DNA from: JBBUEO01 sp038056915
GTDB taxonomy: Bacteria; Patescibacteriota; UBA1384; UBA12157; JAENIV01
Assembly: GCA_038056915.1 (NCBI GenBank)
Contig: JBBUEO010000029.1
Coordinates: forward strand, 1 to 24,178
Reading direction: 5' to 3'
DNA length: 24,178 nt
Shown here: in pieces, positions 6,561-14,256 of the stretch
Numbering within the stretch: the first letter of the stretch is position 1
Layout of the letters: every line of letters begins with the position of its first letter
Notes under the pieces: generated by a model
Told to the model about the DNA's origin: nothing
The model's database searches: none
The model's input: the letters and a program-made list of their open reading frames with translations, nothing else
Position numbers and translations under genes: made by a program

Positions 6561-9359
6561 TTATAATGTCGTTGCCTGGTATTGGGTATTATCTGCGCTT
6601 TCGAGTCCGTCGGAATCAATTGCCCGAATAGTAATATAGTAAGTCCGGCCGTTGGAGAGATTTTCCAGCCGGGCCGAGCTTTCGTTCCCCGGGGAGACAT
6701 TGGTTTTTAATGCTGAAGTTCCTAAGGTCCCAGCAGTCAAAGAGGTATAGACACGGGCTGACACCACATCGGAATCTTGGGGATTAATCCAGGAAATATC
6801 GATATAATCTGGACCGCCGGCAATAGTTTTTAATTGAACCGCTCCTGGAGGAGCTTTTTTGTTTTCCGCCTTATTTACCACAATTGCCGCGGAAGTAGCA
6901 ATCCCGCTGACATCGGTGGCCACTACTGAAATTCGATGTTTGCCCGAAGACAAATTATCAGCATTATAGGCCATAGCATAGGGTTTAGTATTGTCGCTGC
7001 CAATTTTTTGGTCATCAATTAAAAAGTCAACAGTTTGAATTTGAACGGTTGAATTAATATTAGCAGAAATAGTAAAAGTGCTGGAAACCGTGCTGCCGTC
7101 AGCCGGGCTTTTAATAGTAACGCTGGTGGTATTTGTAAGTCCGGCGCAAGTCGCATCTCCTTCTGGGATGCTACTGCCAACAAGTCCCATACTAGCGGCC
7201 AAAGCCCGCACCGGTCTTTCCCAGTTCGGATTGTCTGGTACTTCCGAGTGAATATCGCCAACTAATTTTTCTTCGACAAATTGGTCTGGACAATCCTCGG
7301 TGGCTAAATGACCGGTATACTTGTCAAGGCGAATTTTACCAACACTTTTTGAGCGTTCTTTGGGAATCTGCCAGGATGCAAAAATATCAGTAATTGTTTC
7401 GCCGCCGGAAGGAAGTTTATTAGTATATTTATCAACAGTGACTTCCTCAATCCCGCCGGGAATTTCAAATTCTTCGACCGGGGTGCTTGCTAAAACCTTG
7501 GTCATATAATCATGCCAAATCGGCGCTGCCGCCATCGCCCCGGCGGCGCCGGCGGTCATTGGAGTATTGTCATTATTGCCCACCCAAACCCCGGCAACAA
7601 TTGATGGCGTATAGCCGAAAGTCCAGGCGTCTCGATATTCGCTTGTTGTGCCGGTTTTTGCCGCCACCGGACGGTCGCCAAAATTTAAGGCCGAATTAGA
7701 GCCGAAAATGAACGAACGGGCTTGGTTGTCGGACAAAATTGAAGAAATTTCATAGGCGATTTGCGGATCTAAAACATTTTTTTTATCTTCTTTGAATTCT
7801 TCTAAAACTTTGCCTTTTGAGTCTATGACTTTTAATATCGGTGTGGTCGGCGCAAGTGTCCCTTTATTGGCAAAAACCCCATAAGCGGTGGCTAAGTCTA
7901 AAAGTTTTATCTCCCCGCCGCCTAAAACCAAAGAAAGTCCGTAGCGGTCGCGGTCATTTAAAGTGGTAATCCCCATTTCATGAGCTTGATCTAAGACATT
8001 ATCCAGACCAGCTAAATAAAGCATTTTCACCGCTGGAATATTTAGGGATCCCGCTAAAGCTCGCCGGACGCTAACAGGTCCGTGAGTGGTGCCGTCGTAA
8101 TTTTGGGGGGTGTAGTTGCCAAAATCAGTGGTGACATCCCATAAATTAAAAGCTGGATTGTATTCTTTTTTAAAGGCGGTAGCATAAACTACCGGTTTGA
8201 AAGCCGAACCCGGCTGGCGTTCCGCCACTGCCACATTGACTTGACCGTCAATTGATTGATCAAAAAAATCCTTAGAACCAATCATCGCCAAAATTTGCCC
8301 GGTTTTGGGATCAAGTGAGACTAAAGCGGCATTTTCGGCATTAAGATAATCAAACCTTCTTGCCACTCCGGCAGCAATCGCTTCTTCAGCTTTAATTTGT
8401 TTGTCCATATCAAGTGTGGTAGTGACTTTTAGGCCGCCTTCCTCCACCATTTGCTCGCCGTATTTATCAACCAATAATTCTTTGACATACATCACAAAGT
8501 GGGGAGCAGTAATATTTTCCCGGCGGGGCAAAAAAGTTAAATTTTTTGCGTCCTTTTTAGCGATATTGGCTTCGTCGCGAGAAATATAGCCCAAGTCAGC
8601 CATTGAATCAAGAATATATTCCACCCGCACTTGACGCCGGTCAGGGTGAATACCGTAGGGTGAATAATAAGTCGGTCTTTGGGGTAGAGCCGCCAAAGTA
8701 GCTGATTCGGCTAAATTTAAGTCTTTAGCGTGTTTACCCAAGAAGGTTTCCGAGGCGGCTTCGATGCCGTAAGCGTTCGAACCATAAGGAATCTCATTTA
8801 AATACATGCCTAAAATCTCATCTTTGGAATACATAATTTCCACTTCCAGCGATAAAATCAGCTCTTTGATTTTTCGGGTAAAAGTTCTTTTGGGATTGAG
8901 AAGAGCATTTTTGACAAACTGTTGAGTAATGGTTGAGCCGCCCTGAATCGAATCATTATGGCTTAAATTATATAAAGCCGCTCGGACGATACTTTTTAGA
9001 TTAATCCCATGATGTTTGTAAAAATTACGGTCTTCAGCGGTAATAGTGGCTTTTTTGGTAATATCCGAAATATCAGTAGAAGAAACCATAATTCTTTTGA
9101 TATCGCCATGAACCGCGTAAAGCTCATTGCCATTGCGGTCAAAAATTTGGGTGGCTGCCACTGCTTGGCGCCGTTTGATTTTACCCGGTGTGGGCAGATC
9201 TTTGGCATACCAGGCAAACATTAAGAGAATTATTAAAAGAACACCCAAGCCGATTCTTAAGCTCCAGAGTTTGATTTTCCTCCAGTTATATGAGCGCGGA
9301 TAAAATATACTTCTAATATTTATTCGTTTATAAAAAGTAAAAATATTTCGAATATTCAT
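6561..9359 (-). CDS. Class A penicillin-binding protein with Ig/FN3-like C-terminus
   Basis: This bifunctional peptidoglycan synthase polymerises glycan strands and cross-links peptides outside the membrane. The 932-residue product has a basic cytoplasmic tail and a membrane anchor (about 32-52). The GT51 glycosyltransferase domain shows 'EDRNFYKHHG' with catalytic E109 and 'QGGSTITQQ' (139-147). The transpeptidase domain has all three motifs: S385-A-F-K388, S438-L-N440 and K568-T-G-T571. After it come an Ig-like region (about 740-830, 'SPADGSTVSSTF') and a fibronectin type III region (about 838-932). The C-terminal extension probably contacts the wall or cell surface. A GAGGGG ribosome site lies eight bases before the ATG. 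Confidence 0.95.
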   Translation of the reverse strand: MNIRNIFTFYKRINIRSIFYPRSYNWRKIKLWSLRIGLGVLLIILLMFAWYAKDLPTPGKIKRRQAVAATQIFDRNGNELYAVHGDIKRIMVSSTDISDITKKATITAEDRNFYKHHGINLKSIVRAALYNLSHNDSIQGGSTITQQFVKNALLNPKRTFTRKIKELILSLEVEIMYSKDEILGMYLNEIPYGSNAYGIEAASETFLGKHAKDLNLAESATLAALPQRPTYYSPYGIHPDRRQVRVEYILDSMADLGYISRDEANIAKKDAKNLTFLPRRENITAPHFVMYVKELLVDKYGEQMVEEGGLKVTTTLDMDKQIKAEEAIAAGVARRFDYLNAENAALVSLDPKTGQILAMIGSKDFFDQSIDGQVNVAVAERQPGSAFKPVVYATAFKKEYNPAFNLWDVTTDFGNYTPQNYDGTTHGPVSVRRALAGSLNIPAVKMLYLAGLDNVLDQAHEMGITTLNDRDRYGLSLVLGGGEIKLLDLATAYGVFANKGTLAPTTPILKVIDSKGKVLEEFKEDKKNVLDPQIAYEISSILSDNQARSFIFGSNSALNFGDRPVAAKTGTTSEYRDAWTFGYTPSIVAGVWVGNNDNTPMTAGAAGAMAAAPIWHDYMTKVLASTPVEEFEIPGGIEEVTVDKYTNKLPSGGETITDIFASWQIPKERSKSVGKIRLDKYTGHLATEDCPDQFVEEKLVGDIHSEVPDNPNWERPVRALAASMGLVGSSIPEGDATCAGLTNTTSVTIKSPADGSTVSSTFTISANINSTVQIQTVDFLIDDQKIGSDNTKPYAMAYNADNLSSGKHRISVVATDVSGIATSAAIVVNKAENKKAPPGAVQLKTIAGGPDYIDISWINPQDSDVVSARVYTSLTAGTLGTSALKTNVSPGNESSARLENLSNGRTYYITIRAIDSDGLESADNTQYQATTL

Positions 9360-9400
9360 AATTTTTGCCCCTCTTTAGATATCCTCCTTTACATTATACT

Positions 9401-9429
9401 ATAATACAAGCTACAATTAAAATTGTAAA
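9401..9429 (-). promoter_or_regulatory. Promoter of the PBP gene
   Basis: On the minus strand TTTACA (9424-9429) and TATTAT (9401-9406) are separated by 17 bp. The spacer contains TACAAT-TAAA-ATTGTA (9412-9427), an inverted repeat whose half-sites match the operator at 15762-15778 but with a 4-bp spacer instead of 3. A TATAAT at 9400-9405 on the plus strand may serve the divergent tyrS, though its -35 is weak. Confidence 0.5.
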
Positions 9430-9463
9430 GTATAAATTATATCCACTTGAAATTGAGGGCAAA

Positions 9464-10672
9464 ATGACAGAAAAATTTCAAGATCTATTGCATAGGGGGG
9501 TAGGGGAGATTATCGAATTCTCCTTAATTGAAAAAAAACTAAAATCCGGCCAAAAATTAAGGATTAAATACGGCATTGATCCTAATAAAGGAGAAATTCA
9601 TTTAGGCCACGCAGTGCCGATAAGAAAATTAAAAGCTTTTCAGGATTTGGGGCATACGGCGGTCTTTATTGTCGGCGACTACACCGCCCAAATCGGCGAT
9701 CCGTCTGCCAAAGATAAAACCCGTGAAGGGGTAAGCGAGGAAGCTATCAAAAAAAATGCCGACAGTTTTTTCCAGCAGGCCTTTCGGATTCTCGATAAAG
9801 AAAAAACCGAAATTCATCTTCAAAGCGAATGGTTTAGCAAATTTGATCTAAAAAAAATCATCGAACTTACTTCCCGAGTAACGGTAGCGCAAATTATGGA
9901 GCACGAAACCTTTAAGATTAGACTGCAAAAAGGTCAGCCATTTATGGTTCATGAGGAAATTTATCCATTACTTCAGGGCTACGATTCAGTGGCAGTCAAA
10001 GCCGATGTTGAGCTTGGCGGCGTGGATCAAAAGTTTAATTTATTAATGGGCCGGCAAATTCAAAAAGCTTACGGTCAATCGCCTCAAGATATTTTGATGA
10101 TGAAATATTTAATCGGTCTTGACGGCAAAGAGAAAATGTCAAAGTCCTTAGGGAATTATATAGCTATAGTAGATGAACCGGACGATATGTACGGCAAGGT
10201 GATGTCAATCCCGGATAATCTGATAATCCATTACTTTGAGCTTTGTACAGATATTACCGCCGGCGGTTTAGATATTATTAAAAAAGAACTTGAGGAAGGC
10301 CTGCCTGCCGATGAGGCAGGAAAAAATCCCCGCGAGGTTAAAGCTGAGCTAGCGAAATTAATTGTTGAAATGTATCATTCAACCGAGGAAGCCGAAAAAG
10401 CCGAAGCTGAATTTAACAAAGTTTTTTCCCGGGGCGAAAAGCCCTCAAAGATTCCTGTTATAAAATTGGCCATTGATAAAATTCGTCTTGATGATTTATT
10501 AATAAAATGCCATTTAGCCAATACCAAGTCAACCGCCAAGCGTTTAATTGAACAAGGTGCAGTAAAGGTTGCTGGCCAGAAGATTATTGATCCTTATAAA
10601 GATATTGATATAAACTCAGGATTGATCGTTCAGGCTGGTAAAAGAGGTTTTGTTAATATCGAAAAAGTGTAA
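9464..10672 (+). CDS. tyrS: Tyrosyl-tRNA synthetase
   Basis: The enzyme charges tRNA-Tyr. The 402-residue product has the class I motifs HLGH (46-49, within 'GIDPNKGEIHLGH') and KMSKS (224-228), and an S4 RNA-binding domain at about 342-402 ('RLDDLLIKCHLANTKSTAKR'). An in-frame ATG at 9365 would add 33 residues without family similarity and lies before the promoter-like TATAAT at 9400-9405. GAGGG four to five bases before 9464 supports the later start. Residues 279-286 (GLPADEAG) look like a small insertion encoded by a palindrome, just before the conserved 'KNPREVK'. Confidence 0.95.
   Translation: MTEKFQDLLHRGVGEIIEFSLIEKKLKSGQKLRIKYGIDPNKGEIHLGHAVPIRKLKAFQDLGHTAVFIVGDYTAQIGDPSAKDKTREGVSEEAIKKNADSFFQQAFRILDKEKTEIHLQSEWFSKFDLKKIIELTSRVTVAQIMEHETFKIRLQKGQPFMVHEEIYPLLQGYDSVAVKADVELGGVDQKFNLLMGRQIQKAYGQSPQDILMMKYLIGLDGKEKMSKSLGNYIAIVDEPDDMYGKVMSIPDNLIIHYFELCTDITAGGLDIIKKELEEGLPADEAGKNPREVKAELAKLIVEMYHSTEEAEKAEAEFNKVFSRGEKPSKIPVIKLAIDKIRLDDLLIKCHLANTKSTAKRLIEQGAVKVAGQKIIDPYKDIDINSGLIVQAGKRGFVNIEKV
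10300..10320 (+). repeat. Palindromic insertion inside tyrS
   Basis: CCTGCC (10300-10305) and GGCAGG (10315-10320) flank nine bases and encode L-P-A-D-E-A-G in frame. The locally GC-rich palindrome contrasts with the AT-rich gene around it and adds residues between two helices. It looks like an in-frame repeat insertion comparable in principle to Rickettsia palindromic elements. Confidence 0.4.
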
Positions 10673-10674
10673 CT

Positions 10675-10703
10675 AAAAATCACCCCGCCTTATTGGGGCG
10701 GGG
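10675..10703 (-). terminator. Terminator of the small membrane gene
   Basis: On the minus strand CCCCGCC/GGCGGGG (7-bp stem, 7-nt loop) is followed by TGATTTTTAG. The stop codon of the gene at 10690-11001 lies inside the loop, so translation and termination overlap. On the plus strand there is no T-run, so it is a weaker terminator for tyrS. Confidence 0.65.
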
Positions 10704-11001
10704 AGGGCGGGTCGCAGGTGGATGGAGATAGTTGGGGATCGAAACGGTTGACAATGAAACAAAGGAGTAGCAGACACAAGGTGAGAATCTCTGCGTAAAG
10801 AAAAAGTCCGATAAAGACAATGTATAAAGCCAGTCCGATGAGTTTCTTTAGGCCGGGTAGCTCAACAGCGATATCAGCCAGATCTCGGGAGATAGATAGC
10901 GGTCTTAATGTCCAGTGTTTGTCCTCACCTAAAACGATCATCAGCAATAAGTAAAGCCCGCTTGAAAGCAGGCAGACGAGAAACCAGTACCAGCCGTTCA
11001 T
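10690..11001 (-). CDS. Small membrane protein of unknown function
   Basis: I do not recognise the family. The 103-residue product starts 'MNGWYW' and has a hydrophobic segment at about 4-24, a charged loop ('GEDKHWTLRPLSISRDLADIA' region) and a long second hydrophobic stretch at about 54-85 that may span the membrane once or twice, then a Pro-rich tail. The gene has its own promoter (11034-11062), a good ribosome site (AAAGGAG eight bases before ATG) and its own terminator, like the pseudopilin gene at 3721-4152. It is also somewhat richer in G+C than its neighbours. It sits on the opposite strand between tyrS and argS. Confidence 0.6.
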   Translation of the reverse strand: MNGWYWFLVCLLSSGLYLLLMIVLGEDKHWTLRPLSISRDLADIAVELPGLKKLIGLALYIVFIGLFLYAEILTLCLLLLCFIVNRFDPQLSPSTCDPPSPPQ

Positions 11002-11033
11002 TGCCGCCGCTCCTTTGTGCGAGATTTAAATAT

Positions 11034-11062
11034 ATTTTATCAAAATTAGTCCTCAAAATCAA
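11034..11062 (-). promoter_or_regulatory. Promoter of the small membrane gene
   Basis: On the minus strand TTGATT (11057-11062) and TAAAAT (11034-11039) are separated by 17 bp, placing the start about 25 bases before the ATG at 11001. Confidence 0.65.
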
Positions 11063-11086
11063 TAGCTTTTCTCAAAGGGTTTTTTG

Positions 11087-11095
11087 TGATATCCT
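11087..11095 (+). promoter_or_regulatory. Extended -10 promoter of argS, near-leaderless
   Basis: TGA-TATCCT is an extended -10 element with a poor -35. It ends nine bases before the argS ATG, so the transcript would have a leader of only a few bases. No Shine-Dalgarno precedes the gene, consistent with leaderless translation. Confidence 0.45.
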
Positions 11096-11104
11096 AAAAT
11101 TAAT

Positions 11105-12718
11105 ATGAAGCAGGAAATAAAAGAAATTATTGCTAAAGCAATTGGACAAGTTTTTCCAGGAAACACAAAGATTGATTTTAATGTTGAGGTCTCGCCAGAG
11201 GAAAAAATTGGTGATTATTCGACCAATGCGGCATTGGTTTTAGGAAAGAAAGTAGGCGAGAGGCCGGAGGAGATTGCTGAAAAAATTATTAAGATAATCA
11301 GAGAATTAGATGATCAGATGATCGGAGAAATCGAAGTGGCAAAACCCGGTTTTATAAATTTAAAAATCGCTCTCCCCTATTTACAAAATCAAATTTCAAA
11401 GATTTTAGTCGCCGGCGAAAAATATGGCAATTCAGACTTGGGAAAAGATCTTAAAGTCAACATTGAATTTATCTCTGCCAATCCCACCGGGCCCTTAACT
11501 TTAGGCAACGGTCGAGGGGGATATGCGGGTGATTGTTTAGCAAATATTTTTAAATCCTTCGGCGCTGAAGTTGAGCGTGAATACTTTATTAATGATCGCG
11601 GAGCACAAATTATCAAACTTGGTCATTCGATATTAAAAGATAAAGAAGCTTTATACCGCGGTAACTATATCGAAAAAATTGCCGACCAAATCTCCCACTT
11701 CCATACTGCAAAGTATAGTAGTGGAAAACCAGAGGAAATCGGACAAATGGCAGTGCCGATTATTATGGAAGAATATATTAAAAAAACAATTTATAAAATG
11801 GGGATCAAATTCGACCATTGGTTTTCAGAATCAGGATTATATAAGGGAGCCATCGAAAAGGCAATTGGCATATTGGATTCTCATCAGCTCACCTATAAAA
11901 AAGACGGCGCTTTGTGGCTTAAAACCACTGATTGCGGCGATGATAAGGACCGGGTGTTAATTACCAAAGATAAAGAATTTACTTATTTTGCCGGCGATAT
12001 TGCCTACCACTATGATAAAATTCGGCGCGGCTACAATTTGTTAGTTGATTTTTGGGGGGCGGATCATCATGGCTATCAAGGCCGAATGCAGGCGGCGATT
12101 GAAATTCTTCGCCAGCAGGAACATTGGTCAGGGGAACTAAAGATTTTAATTTCTCAACTAGTGCGGCTGGTTTCAAAAGGTCAAGAGATTAAAATGTCTA
12201 AACGGCAGGGGACTTATGTGACTATGGATGAGCTTCTCGACCAAGTCGGAAAAGATGTGACGCGGTTTTTCTTTTTGGAGCGAAATCTCAATACTCATCT
12301 TGATTTTGACTTGGATTTAGCCCGGGAAAAATCTCAAAAAAATCCGGTATATTATGTTCAATATGCTTACGCTCGGATACATAGTATTCTTGAGAAAGTA
12401 AAAAGTAAAAAGGAAAAAGTAAAAACTTCAGCTGAAAACTTAAAATTATTAAAAGAACCTCCGGAATTATCGCTATCTAAAGAACTAATAAAATTACCGG
12501 ACATTATTGTTGACACGTCTGAAGATTATCAAATGCAAAGATTGCCATATTACTCGACCGAGCTGGCACGGAAATTCCACAATTTTTACGAAAAATGCCG
12601 GGTGATTTCTGATGATAAGGAATTAACCGCCGCCCGCATCGGGCTTATTAAAGCCACTCAAATAGTCCTCAAAAAAACCCTTGATTTAATGGGCATTTCG
12701 GCACCGGAAAAAATGTGA
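11105..12718 (+). CDS. argS: Arginyl-tRNA synthetase
   Basis: The enzyme charges tRNA-Arg. The 537-residue product has the N-terminal ArgRS domain, the signature 'SANPTGPL' (124-131), a KMSK motif K363-M-S-K366, and the C-terminal anticodon-binding helical domain. The HIGH box reads T132-L-G-N135 ('PLTLGNGRGG'), so both usual histidines are replaced. A Lys-rich stretch at about 433-445, encoded by near-repeated AAAGTAAAAAG units, lies between the catalytic and anticodon domains. The stop is TGA. The DUF456 gene starts 10 bp later, so both are probably co-transcribed. Confidence 0.93.
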   Translation: MKQEIKEIIAKAIGQVFPGNTKIDFNVEVSPEEKIGDYSTNAALVLGKKVGERPEEIAEKIIKIIRELDDQMIGEIEVAKPGFINLKIALPYLQNQISKILVAGEKYGNSDLGKDLKVNIEFISANPTGPLTLGNGRGGYAGDCLANIFKSFGAEVEREYFINDRGAQIIKLGHSILKDKEALYRGNYIEKIADQISHFHTAKYSSGKPEEIGQMAVPIIMEEYIKKTIYKMGIKFDHWFSESGLYKGAIEKAIGILDSHQLTYKKDGALWLKTTDCGDDKDRVLITKDKEFTYFAGDIAYHYDKIRRGYNLLVDFWGADHHGYQGRMQAAIEILRQQEHWSGELKILISQLVRLVSKGQEIKMSKRQGTYVTMDELLDQVGKDVTRFFFLERNLNTHLDFDLDLAREKSQKNPVYYVQYAYARIHSILEKVKSKKEKVKTSAENLKLLKEPPELSLSKELIKLPDIIVDTSEDYQMQRLPYYSTELARKFHNFYEKCRVISDDKELTAARIGLIKATQIVLKKTLDLMGISAPEKM

Positions 12719-12728
12719 TAAGGCACTT

Positions 12729-13211
12729 ATGGATCAATTACTTTTAGTAATATTGATTATCATTTTTCTTTTAGCGGGCGTTGTCAGCACGGTTCTGCTG
12801 ATTTTTCCGTCGTTGGCTTTTATGTTTATTGTAAGTTTCATCTACGCATTAATCGACCATTTTCAACATCTCTCGGCCTTAGAGTTAGGAATATTAGCGG
12901 CAATTGCCGCAAGCGGCGAAGTTTTAGACTATATTTTGGGTTTTCTTGGCGCCAAAATTTCCGGGGCAAGATTTAAATCTTTGCTTTGGGGAGCACTTGG
13001 TATGATTGTCGGACTAATTCTTTATCCGCCGTTCGGAGGTTTAGCTGGGCTTTTTTTAGGCATCGTGATTTCGGAAATAATTATCTTTAAAAAAGGATTT
13101 AAATCCCTCAAAGCCGGTTTCGGCGGCGTTCTCGGCTCAATCGCCGGCTTAATCATTAAAATAATTTTAGCTGTCGTTTTTTTAGTTTTATTTTTAATAT
13201 TTGTTTTGTAA
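12729..13211 (+). CDS. DUF456 family membrane protein
   Basis: The 160-residue product is almost entirely hydrophobic, with about five membrane segments (roughly 4-28, 30-46, 50-75, 85-115 and 130-160). The pattern 'VLDYILGFLGAKISGARFKS' followed by 'GMIVGLILYPPFGGLAG' and 'GIVISEI' is that of DUF456, with the small-residue-rich GA(K)-x-G-A signature. Function is unknown in the family. It follows argS by 10 bp without a clear ribosome site and ends before a strong terminator. Confidence 0.85.
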   Translation: MDQLLLVILIIIFLLAGVVSTVLLIFPSLAFMFIVSFIYALIDHFQHLSALELGILAAIAASGEVLDYILGFLGAKISGARFKSLLWGALGMIVGLILYPPFGGLAGLFLGIVISEIIIFKKGFKSLKAGFGGVLGSIAGLIIKIILAVVFLVLFLIFVL

Positions 13212-13229
13212 AAAGAAATCCTGGCAAAT

Positions 13230-13254
13230 AAACGCCCCATCCCTTGGGGCGTTT
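13230..13254 (+). terminator. Terminator after the argS-DUF456 unit
   Basis: A perfect 9-bp stem AAACGCCCC/GGGGCGTTT with a 7-nt loop begins 18 bases after the DUF456 stop. The T-run is short (TTT, then AGGTATTTC), but the stem symmetry with A and T ends suits bidirectional use. Confidence 0.7.
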
Positions 13255-13294
13255 AGGTATTTCTGTTATCCAATTATCTATTTTTATATTCGTC

Positions 13295-13324
13295 TTTACA
13301 GAAGGGGAAAGTTTAGAGTAAAAT
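13295..13324 (+). promoter_or_regulatory. Promoter of the nuclease gene
   Basis: TTTACA (13295-13300) and TAAAAT (13319-13324) are separated by 18 bp, 17 bases before the ATG at 13342. It lacks the 17-bp inverted repeat found at the methyltransferase promoter, so direct control by the LexA fusion is not evident here. Confidence 0.55.
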
Positions 13325-13341
13325 TAACCCAGAGCATATTT

Positions 13342-14256
13342 ATGTATCATTATCATCATCCAGAACCAATTGTCATTAAATTAGCTGATAGAGGAGGATT
13401 CAGTTTGCGACAAAATGCCGCTGATTATATAAATGAAAACCAAAATATTACTGGTGCAGAACGAGGAAGTCGAGAAGAACAAGGATTCGGTGCATTAGCC
13501 GAGATAGTCCTACGTAATAAGTTGGGATTGTCTGATATCGACAACAATCATCCAATTGCCTACGATATTTTATCGGCTAACGGCATCAAAATTGATGTTA
13601 AGTGTAGAGGTGGGGCATTACCTTTTCAAGAAGAATATTTAAGTAGCGATGGATTGCCGCGAGAGGCAAAACACAATTTTTTTGCGAGGCAAATTTTTGA
13701 TGAAAATTTAGATACAGATATTTATATTATGACCCATCTTGAAACACCCAAAGATAGGGTTCTTCCTGGCACGACAAGACAAAGAAAGTGGATTTTGTAT
13801 GTTTGCGGTTGGGTTTCGAAAAAAAGAGTGGTCCGAGAGGGTGTATATCTTCCGAGAGGATCGCTTACAGAGCAAGGACGAACTTGGTTTACATATAGAG
13901 GTCAAGAGATTGAATTCTATAATAAAAATCTTAACGGACTCAGTGATTTGAAAGATATTTTAGAAATCGAGAAATTAGATGTCCGAAAAGACGAAAAACA
14001 CGAAGGAGATTTAAATGTTACCTCCGTAGACGCGGTTCGTATTGCCTATGATCTGGTGGGTAGAGGCATCTTGACAGCAAAACAAATTGAATTTGTTAAA
14101 GCCAAAACTGGACTAAAACAAACAATTAAACCCATCCTTCACCCTAATCAATATTTTCATTTACTAAGATGGTTAAAAGGGAATCAACAGATAACAGAAA
14201 AAGATTATAAGAGAGCACAAAAAATATTAATAGAAGAACAATGGGATGGTATTTAG
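13342..14256 (+). CDS. PD-(D/E)XK-type restriction endonuclease (predicted)
   Basis: The 304-residue product has an N-terminal domain with a plausible nuclease core: E54 in 'GFGALAE', D75 in 'PIAYD', and D85-V-K87 in 'GIKIDVKCRG', spaced as in PD-(D/E)XK enzymes. The middle part (about 125-195) is beta-rich, and residues about 224-300 form a helical C-terminus that could bind DNA. No close named family is recognised. The start at 13342 ('MYHYHHPEP') follows a promoter; a longer frame from 13201 overlaps the terminator and is unlikely. The gene converges on the LexA-methyltransferase gene, with their stop codons overlapping (14253-14256). That pairing is the main reason for calling it the restriction subunit of an R-M system. 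Confidence 0.7.
   Translation: MYHYHHPEPIVIKLADRGGFSLRQNAADYINENQNITGAERGSREEQGFGALAEIVLRNKLGLSDIDNNHPIAYDILSANGIKIDVKCRGGALPFQEEYLSSDGLPREAKHNFFARQIFDENLDTDIYIMTHLETPKDRVLPGTTRQRKWILYVCGWVSKKRVVREGVYLPRGSLTEQGRTWFTYRGQEIEFYNKNLNGLSDLKDILEIEKLDVRKDEKHEGDLNVTSVDAVRIAYDLVGRGILTAKQIEFVKAKTGLKQTIKPILHPNQYFHLLRWLKGNQQITEKDYKRAQKILIEEQWDGI

Noticed and set aside
9365..9463. Longer N-terminus for TyrRS
   Set aside because: The extra 33 residues have no family counterpart, and a good ribosome site precedes the ATG at 9464.
12390..12430. Tandem AAAGTAAAAAG repeat as a separate element
   Set aside because: It lies in frame within argS and encodes a Lys-rich linker; low-complexity coding sequence explains it.
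13201..13341. Longer N-terminus for the nuclease starting at 13201
   Set aside because: It overlaps the end of the DUF456 gene, the terminator hairpin and the promoter.
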